A DNA stretch of 64,000 nt from Macrostomum hystrix (taxonomy: Eukaryota > Platyhelminthes > Macrostomidae). The translations under genes were made by a program, and so were the position numbers. This document shows, one piece after another, positions 59,701 through 64,000 of the stretch. The notes beneath the pieces are model-generated. The model saw nothing but the letters and a program-made list of their open reading frames with translations. It had not been told where the DNA came from and did no database searches. The DNA lies in contig CATNEN010000024.1 in NCBI GenBank assembly GCA_950097015.1, forward strand, positions 434,001-498,000. Reading direction: 5' to 3'. The first letter of the stretch is position 1. Every line of letters begins with the position of its first letter.

Positions 59701-61041
59701 GATCATGTGGAGTGTCAGCTGGTTTCTCTGAGGGATCATGTGGAGTGTCAGCTGGTTTCTCTGAGGGATCATGTGGAGTGTCAGCTGGTTTCTCTGAGGG
59801 ATCATGTGGAGTGTCAGCTGGTTTCCCTGAGGGATCATGCGGGGTAGCAGGCTTTCATTCGTAGCCAAATCACGGAACTCGCTCAAAATCGCAGGATGAA
59901 GCAGCAGCTGGAGGAGGAAGCCGCCCATCGTCGCCTTGAAGAGGAGGAGCGGCAGCGTCGGCTGCAGGCGGAGCGCGAGCAGGAGGAGCTGGAGGCGCAG
60001 CGGCGCGAGCAGCAGCGCCTGCGAGAGCAGGAGGAAGCCAGACAGCGGGAGCTCGAGCTGGAGGAGCTTCGAAAGGTGTGTAGTGGGGACTATTGCAGTT
60101 AGATATCCCTGGTATAACAATTTATCCTCAGGTAGGACTGAGTTGAAGATCCCGGATCCTCAGGTAGGACTGAGTTGAAGATCCCGGATCCTCAGGTAGG
60201 TCTGAGTTGCAGATCCCAGATCCTCAGGTAGGACTGAGTTGCAGATCCTCAGGTAGGACTGAGTTGCTGATCCTCAGGTAGGACTGAGTTGAAGATCCCG
60301 GATCTCCCTATTCAGAAAGAGGAGGAGGAGCGCAAGCGAAAGGCCGCCCTACTGGCCAGACTGAAGGAGCTCGACATGCCGCCAGACGAGAAGCCGCGAG
60401 GCGATGAGGAGGCGGACAGGAAGCCGCCGCCGCATCCCGCCCAGCAACAGCGGCAGCGCAAGCAGTACGACTTCAAGCCGTCTGTAGAGAATCTGCACCA
60501 GGGCAAGCCGGCCTACGACAATGTCGCCGTGCCTGGCCTCATGCAGCAGCAGCAGCAGAACGGCAGCACCAGCGGATCACGACGAGAGTCAGGTAGCGGC
60601 GTCGATAGCTCCTCCGCCGCCGCCGCCGGCTCCGTCAACAGCGATTCGGCCAAGGCGCTGGACCGTCGGGCGGCGGAGAAGGCCCGCGAAGAGAAGATGA
60701 TGGCCGACCTGTTCGGCGGAGCGGCCGAATCGCCGCCGTCCACCAAGTCGGAGCAGCGACGCTCGCAGGCTTCGGCAGATCGGAGCGACGGCGAATCCGG
60801 TGGCCGACGTCGACGCAACGGGGACGCCGACAGCGCCGACCCGCTGGCGGAGCTGCTGAATGGCAACGCCAGTTCCGCCTACCAGCCGAGCAGCTTCGCA
60901 GCGGCTTCAACGGACGGTCAGCGCGGCGGCAGCGGCAGCAGTGGCAAGCTTCTGCCACGACGGCCCAGCGCGAGCAGCGGCAACCGTCAGGCTGTGGGAC
61001 ACTCCGAGGATGTCGACGACATCGAAGAGATGATGCTGTAA
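50724..61041 (+). CDS. LCA5: Lebercilin (LCA5 family), 8 exons, 826 aa
   Basis: Ciliary/basal-body coiled-coil protein linked in vertebrates to intraflagellar transport and photoreceptor cilia. Exons: 50724-51057, 51831-51938, 53008-53570, 54040-54177, 54939-55130, 58696-58934, 59895-60075, 60316-61041; phases 1,1,0,0,0,2,0 join exactly (2481 bp). The N-terminus is disordered and Arg/Ser-rich with SPTYSDEFESD. The lebercilin coiled-coil domain in exon 3 reads RRVMSAKNRKLAELKNEL, RALNKYDNEDSQLSQTIAKH and VRALKEQLRRY. Exon 5 carries EKEKILDIQNIYAQR, a conserved lebercilin segment. Exons 6-7 are a long Glu/Arg single-helix-like region, and exon 8 starts RKAALLARLKELD. Further C-terminal family signatures are EEKMMADLFGG and the ending DVDDIEEMML. 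Start chosen at 50724 (CCAATGCC), the first Met in the open frame. Introns carry different minisatellites, SINEs, a hAT MITE and one tRNA-Arg gene. Confidence 0.94.
51375..51760 (+). mobile_element. Probable tRNA-derived SINE, different family, in LCA5 intron 1
   Basis: The head has an A-box-like TGGCAGAGCGC and a B-box-like GAGCTCGATTCCGC about 33 bp later, then a GC-rich body and an AT-rich end (AATAATTAT). Boundaries are approximate because I could not find a convincing target-site duplication. The rest of intron 1 (51058-51830) is AT-rich unique sequence. Confidence 0.6.
52855..52945 (+). repeat. Diverged 3' fragment of the 34314-type SINE
   Basis: GGACTGGACAGTTGTACACA followed by GCCTTTGG resembles the ATGGACTGAACAGCTGTACG/CAGCCTTC part of the SINE at 34314. 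The remainder of LCA5 intron 2 (51939-53007) is AT-rich with nothing else recognised. Confidence 0.45.
53630..54025. repeat. 20-bp minisatellite (tctgtcactcctgtattttt)
   Basis: About 18 units of TCTGTCACTCCTGTATTTTT with CTCTGA variants, in LCA5 intron 3 (53571-54039). It ends about 15 bp from the exon 4 acceptor, so its pyrimidine-rich units sit where the polypyrimidine tract should be. Confidence 0.9.
54505..54790. repeat. 38-bp minisatellite
   Basis: About 7 copies of a 38-bp unit (gatctaggattgcaatcaat plus atctacattagacaaata) in LCA5 intron 4 (54178-54938). The rest of that intron is unique AT-rich sequence. Confidence 0.88.
55293..56030 (+). repeat. A-box satellite (ggttgtagcctagttggg), about 39 units
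   Basis: Head-to-tail 18-19-bp units GGTTGTAGCCTAGTTGGGG with TAGTCTAG and TTAAGGGTGT variants. TAGCCTAGTTGG fits the pol III A-box consensus TRGCNNAGYNGG. The array runs without a break into the SINE at 56031, whose relative at 34314 begins with the same GGTTGTAGCCTAG. It lies in LCA5 intron 5 (55131-58695). Confidence 0.92.
56031..56282 (+). mobile_element. SINE copy of the 34314 family, fused to the A-box satellite
   Basis: It shares GAGCGTCGGACTCACGA, CTTTAGCAAGACACTTAACT, CCAGCTGTTAAATGGGTACC and TACGCAGCCTTCAGATGCGC with the SINE at 34314. The B box is mutated (GGCTTGATTCC). Similarity stops near 56282 (GCTGTCGGCT). The sequence after that (CCAAGGTCCCTCAGCTTCGA) resembles the head of the SINE at 51375, possibly a nested or chimeric element. 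Confidence 0.85.
56662..56734 (+). tRNA. tRNA-Arg(ACG)
   Basis: 73 nt. The acceptor arms GGCCGCG and CGTGGTC pair with two G-U wobbles. Anticodon stem TCTGA/TCAGA encloses loop CTACGGA (anticodon ACG). T arm CCAGGTTCGAGTCCTGG; A box TGGCGCAATGG and B box GGTTCGAGTCC intact. A TTTTTT terminator lies 16 bp downstream. It is intronless and sits inside LCA5 intron 5 on the same strand. Confidence 0.97.
56999..57605 (-). repeat. 16-bp satellite family, array 4 (inverted), in LCA5 intron 5
   Basis: About 37 copies of GGGAGAGATGAGACAC, the reverse complement of the family at 13936, 15895 and 17700. It ends in degenerate units. The flanks 56735-56998 and 57606-57920 hold nothing I recognise. Confidence 0.92.
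57921..58157. mobile_element. hAT-type MITE, 237 bp, with 8-bp target-site duplication
   Basis: The termini CAGTGGCGGCGCAGG and CCTGCGCCGCCACTG are exact inverted repeats. TGTGCATT flanks both sides (57913-57920 and 58158-58165); an 8-bp duplication and a CAGTGGCG tip are hAT hallmarks. The interior has G/C runs and repeated GGTGGTCACCCC, able to fold back. No coding capacity. It lies in LCA5 intron 5. Confidence 0.93.
58166..58695 (+). other. Remainder of LCA5 intron 5, nothing recognised
   Basis: AT-rich unique sequence between the MITE and the exon 6 acceptor (CCAAAAACAG). Confidence 0.4.
58960..59850. repeat. 33-bp minisatellite in LCA5 intron 6
   Basis: About 28 copies of a unit of about 33 bp (gggatcatgtggagtgtcag plus ctggtttctctga) with shorter GCGGGTGTCAG variants. 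It nearly fills intron 58935-59894, starting about 25 bp after the exon 6 donor. Confidence 0.92.
60125..60300 (+). repeat. Short minisatellite in LCA5 intron 7 carrying CAGGTAGG in every unit
   Basis: Six copies of TCCTCAGGTAGGACTGAGTT (one with GGTCTG), unit length 24-31 bp, filling most of intron 60076-60315. Each copy contains a juxtaposed acceptor-donor-like CAG|GTAGG. Confidence 0.9.
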
Positions 61042-62434
61042 TGCTGGAGTCTGGAGTTGGACGAAAAGTTTGAGAATAATTTACAGCCCTATCGCCTATC
61101 GCGTCTGCCCCTTCAGGTGATTCAATGGGTTTCTCGAAAATTTGTTCCCGTTTGATATTTTCCGTCCTGTCAATGTGCATTATCATATGCTATATCATAA
61201 AACAAGTGGGCCCTTCAAATTGGGCCTCTAAAATAATCGGTCAACTCGAGAAGCTGTTAAATTTTACAGGCATCCGTGCTTACTAAAAAGCTTTTGTGGA
61301 CTGCAAGACCATTTGACCTCGTTAATATACGCTTAGCTTTTGCCGTAGCTTTGTAGTTGCTATGCGGTTGCTATGCAAATTGCACTTTCGATGCGATGAC
61401 GCGATGGTTGATTCGTTTAGTCAGTACACAATAATTGATTATTACCTTAACAACCCCATGGCATCAAATGATGATTATTTTTACAATTACTACTCATTAA
61501 AAAAATTTGGTTGCTTTAATTTTTAAGCTTTGGTAAACCTGCTTTGGTAAATGCCTCATTTCAGTCAAACAATTGAAAAGTCATACTTGCTCAAAGGATT
61601 TAGAGGGGTTGATTTTGTCCATTTTTCAATTTAGATATTTGTATCATTTTTGTAGATAGATTTAATTCGATATTGTAGAAAAGGTTGAAAGGCTTCGGCT
61701 CAAGTTCAAATTGGCGCCATCGTGGAGGCGTTATAAGAAAAAATTCCTAAACCAGATAAAAATAATAATTCTTCCTTTGATTTTAAATAGAAAAAAGTAA
61801 ATGAATATTTTACTTGCATATAATTCCGTAAAATTTCATTATGTAATACTTCGTAATTACATATAATTATTCATAAATGTATTTTATGAAAGTTACATAC
61901 AAATAATTACATAATTGCACAATAATTACATAATAATTACATATAATTGTAAGTATATAATTACATATACTTACATATAGTTACAATATAATAAATATAA
62001 TTACATATAATTCCAGTAAACAGCACTATATTGCTTTTTTGCTACGATGCACTAGTAAAGCAAAATTACTAACATTTAACACAAAAATCTCTCGTGATTG
62101 AAAAAATTGTCCCCTCCCCGGTTTTTGAAGGCAAGTCCGTGACTGTCTTCTATAGTTCTGTCCGATTAAAAATTGCACTACTGGTGTATTTTTTGGATTG
62201 CAAAAATCAACCAAAGTCTGTTGCCCTACACGATCTGTTTCAATGTTTTAAATGTGATGCTTATGCAAGCTTATTTGTGATCAGTTATAATACACATGCA
62301 CCAGCATGGACACTAGAGTTATAGGTATTTTATACCCGCTCTGATTACTGCACAATAACTTCATTTTCATATTTCGGCCGTTGATTAATTATTTTTACTA
62401 CCTGATATAGACAACCTGTAATTTCAAAATCTAC
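61042..62434. other. 3' flank of LCA5 and intergenic, nothing recognised
   Basis: 3' UTR and AT-rich intergenic DNA, with a very AT-rich tract of ACATATAATT-like motifs near 61840-62010. I could not place a polyadenylation site confidently. No gene seen. Confidence 0.45.
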
Positions 62435-62785
62435 CTCAGTCTGCCAACCTCAGTCTGCCTACCTCAGACTGCCTACCTCAGACTGCCTATCTCAGTCTGC
62501 CTACCTCAGACTGCCTACCTCAGTCTGCCTACCTCAGTCTGCCTAACTCAGTCTGCCTACCTCAGTCTGCCTACCTCAGACTGCCTACCTCAGTCTGCCT
62601 ACCTCAGTCTGCCTACCTCAGTCTGCCTACCTCAGACTGCCTACCTCAGACTGCCTACCTCAGACTGCCTACCTCAGACTGCCTACCTCAGACTGCCTAC
62701 CTCAGACTGCCTACCTCAGTCTGCCTACCTCAGACTGCCTACCTCAGACTGCCTATCTCAGACTGCCTACCTCAGTCAGTCTCCC
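62435..62785. repeat. 14-bp satellite (cagtctgcctacct)
   Basis: About 24 copies of CAGTCTGCCTACCT or CAGACTGCCTACCT, intergenic, just left of a tRNA-Arg gene. Confidence 0.93.
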
Positions 62786-62894
62786 TCTCGGAACCTGAAC
62801 TGGGGCGAGGTCTTAAATATGACAATAGGTTCCCATATATATGACTTTAGACATTATAAAATGGAGTGCACAAAATGGCATAAAAAATTGCAAG

Positions 62895-62967
62895 CGACCA
62901 CGCCAGGACTCGAACCTGGAATCTTCTGATCCGTAGTCAGACGCGTTATCCATTGCGCCACGCGGCC
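62895..62967 (-). tRNA. tRNA-Arg(ACG), second copy
   Basis: Identical over 73 nt to the gene at 56662, on the opposite strand. A TTTTTT terminator follows (minus strand, about 62883-62888). The 67 bp upstream (62968-63034) match those of the third copy. Confidence 0.97.
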
Positions 62968-63034
62968 CTGACATGCCAGATCTAAATTCCTGCCGATATA
63001 CTGAGACTCCAGCGCTGACACTGTTTGATCTGCT
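62968..63034 (-). repeat. Duplicated tRNA 5' flank, copy A
   Basis: Reverse complement is collinear with 63515-63581 over 67 bp, with 4 substitutions and no gaps by my reading. It abuts the tRNA start in both cases. Confidence 0.88.
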
Positions 63035-63514
63035 GCGAGCTGCGGTAAAATGTGTAAGCACAATGGACTTTGGAATCGAATCCGCTTACTAGTCAGTACT
63101 CTTGTACTCAGTAGTCATGGCAAATTTCGAGCATCCAATATTACCATTTGACAATCCGATCTTCAAAAGTATATATAGTTTTGAAAAATCATATTTTTTG
63201 TCATTGGCAAGTTAGGTCTTCAGGGCACGAATACGAGAGCCAATTGTGCGACACACTATGATCTCTTACAGAGCTCATCGGAGTTGTTTTACTGACAACA
63301 AAAGCAGGATCAGATGTGCTAATCGGTCTATCTTTTGAGAATCTGTTGAGAACTAGCAATAATGAATCAATGAAGCCCAGTAGCACAAAACAGTACACTG
63401 TAGTAACTTTTAGAGGCCGTCTATGAAAATCAGTTGTGAAAAACATTTGCCTGTTTTGGATTAAAATAGATTTTTGAAAATTGGAATTGAAAAAGGAGAC
63501 ACCGAAAGTGTGCC
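63035..63514. other. Spacer between the inverted tRNA copies, nothing recognised
   Basis: Unique AT-rich sequence separating the two head-to-head tRNA units. No open frame worth calling. Confidence 0.4.
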
Positions 63515-63581
63515 AGCAGATCAAACTGTGCCAGCGCTGGAGTCTCAGAATATCGGCAGGAATTTAGATCTGGGATGTCAG
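63515..63581 (+). repeat. Duplicated tRNA 5' flank, copy B
   Basis: See 62968-63034. It begins AGCAGATCAAACTGTGCCAG and ends at the tRNA. No such match exists upstream of the copy at 56662. Confidence 0.88.
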
Positions 63582-63654
63582 GGCCGCGTGGCGCAATGGA
63601 TAACGCGTCTGACTACGGATCAGAAGATTCCAGGTTCGAGTCCTGGCGTGGTCG
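63582..63654 (+). tRNA. tRNA-Arg(ACG), third copy
   Basis: Identical 73-nt sequence to the other two. A TTTT terminator starts 7 bp downstream. It is arranged head-to-head with the copy at 62895. Confidence 0.97.
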
Positions 63655-64000
63655 ATCAGTCTTTTGCATCAGAAGGTTTAGTTGCAGGAAATGCTTGAAT
63701 GTCCACTAGTTGATAGCTTGAGGGTGCATAAGTAGATGGCTTTAATGTCTATCAATAAGTAGCATGAGTGTTCATCAGTTGATACCTGATACGAGTTCGT
63801 AGTTCGGATATTGGTGATTTTGAAGACAGCGCAAGTTGCTCTATATTTTGAACCTTTGATTACGGGCTTCTCTGAATCAGTAAAAACGACATTCCGAAAC
63901 AAAACATATACTCGCAAATCTGGCGCGACAATTGTTAAAGAAGAAGGGTCCCCACCGCCAATGAATTCTTCACTCTACTTAAAAAAAGAATTCGAACGAC
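63655..64000. other. Right edge, nothing recognised
   Basis: Unique sequence with no supported gene on either strand. Confidence 0.4.

Overview
The window is nuclear DNA of an animal. Genes are split by phase-consistent GT-AG introns, exons are GC-richer than their AT-rich or repeat-filled surroundings, and there are nuclear tRNA-Arg genes with oligo-T terminators, tRNA-derived SINEs, a mariner and a hAT MITE. The gene set (lebercilin, CDK5RAP1, a SOCS6/7-type protein, Mab-21, C-type lectins) is bilaterian. Two candidate introns of only 32 and 35 bp, and intron after intron filled by a private minisatellite, suggest a free-living flatworm (Macrostomum-like). That placement is inference; another small spiralian is possible.

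Layout. (1) 1-12.6 kb, minus strand: a secreted or surface protein built of C-type lectin-like domains (CTLD) and Sushi/CCP domains. It begins with a hydrophobic leader at about 12.55 kb and runs off the left edge. Its introns hold a 13-bp array (2.2 kb) and a GGAA-type array (4 kb). (2) 12.6-22.6 kb, minus: a 16-repeat ankyrin exon followed by the exons of a Mab-21/cGAS-like nucleotidyltransferase. Splice signals and phase allow these to be a single 1171-aa ankyrin-Mab-21 protein. (3) 24.2-24.7 kb, minus: a small protein with a degenerate EF-hand-like loop. (4) 27.6-32.2 kb, minus: CDK5RAP1, the mitochondrial tRNA methylthiotransferase, seven exons. (5) 35.7-47.3 kb, minus: a SOCS7-like SH2 + SOCS-box protein with a very long C-terminal tail of about 27 repeats, many reading LLNLE, which fits the clathrin-box consensus. 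An intact 1.3-kb mariner sits in one of its introns. (6) 50.7-61.0 kb, plus: LCA5 (lebercilin), eight exons. (7) 56.7 kb and 62.9-63.7 kb: three tRNA-Arg(ACG) genes, two of them sharing a duplicated 5' flank in inverted orientation.

Tandem repeats make up a large part of the window: more than 25 arrays with units from 4 to 58 bp. One 16-bp family recurs in five arrays in both orientations. Another array, in LCA5 intron 5, is a tandem amplification of the pol III A-box head of the SINE it abuts.

The genes do not form an operon or a pathway. SOCS7-like and LCA5 are divergent, separated by about 3.4 kb that holds a putative TTAA-flanked element. I see no phage, CRISPR or bacterial features. The candidate novelties are the ankyrin-Mab-21 fusion, the clathrin-box tail on a SOCS protein, the repeated CTLD-CTLD-CCP cassette and the A-box satellite.
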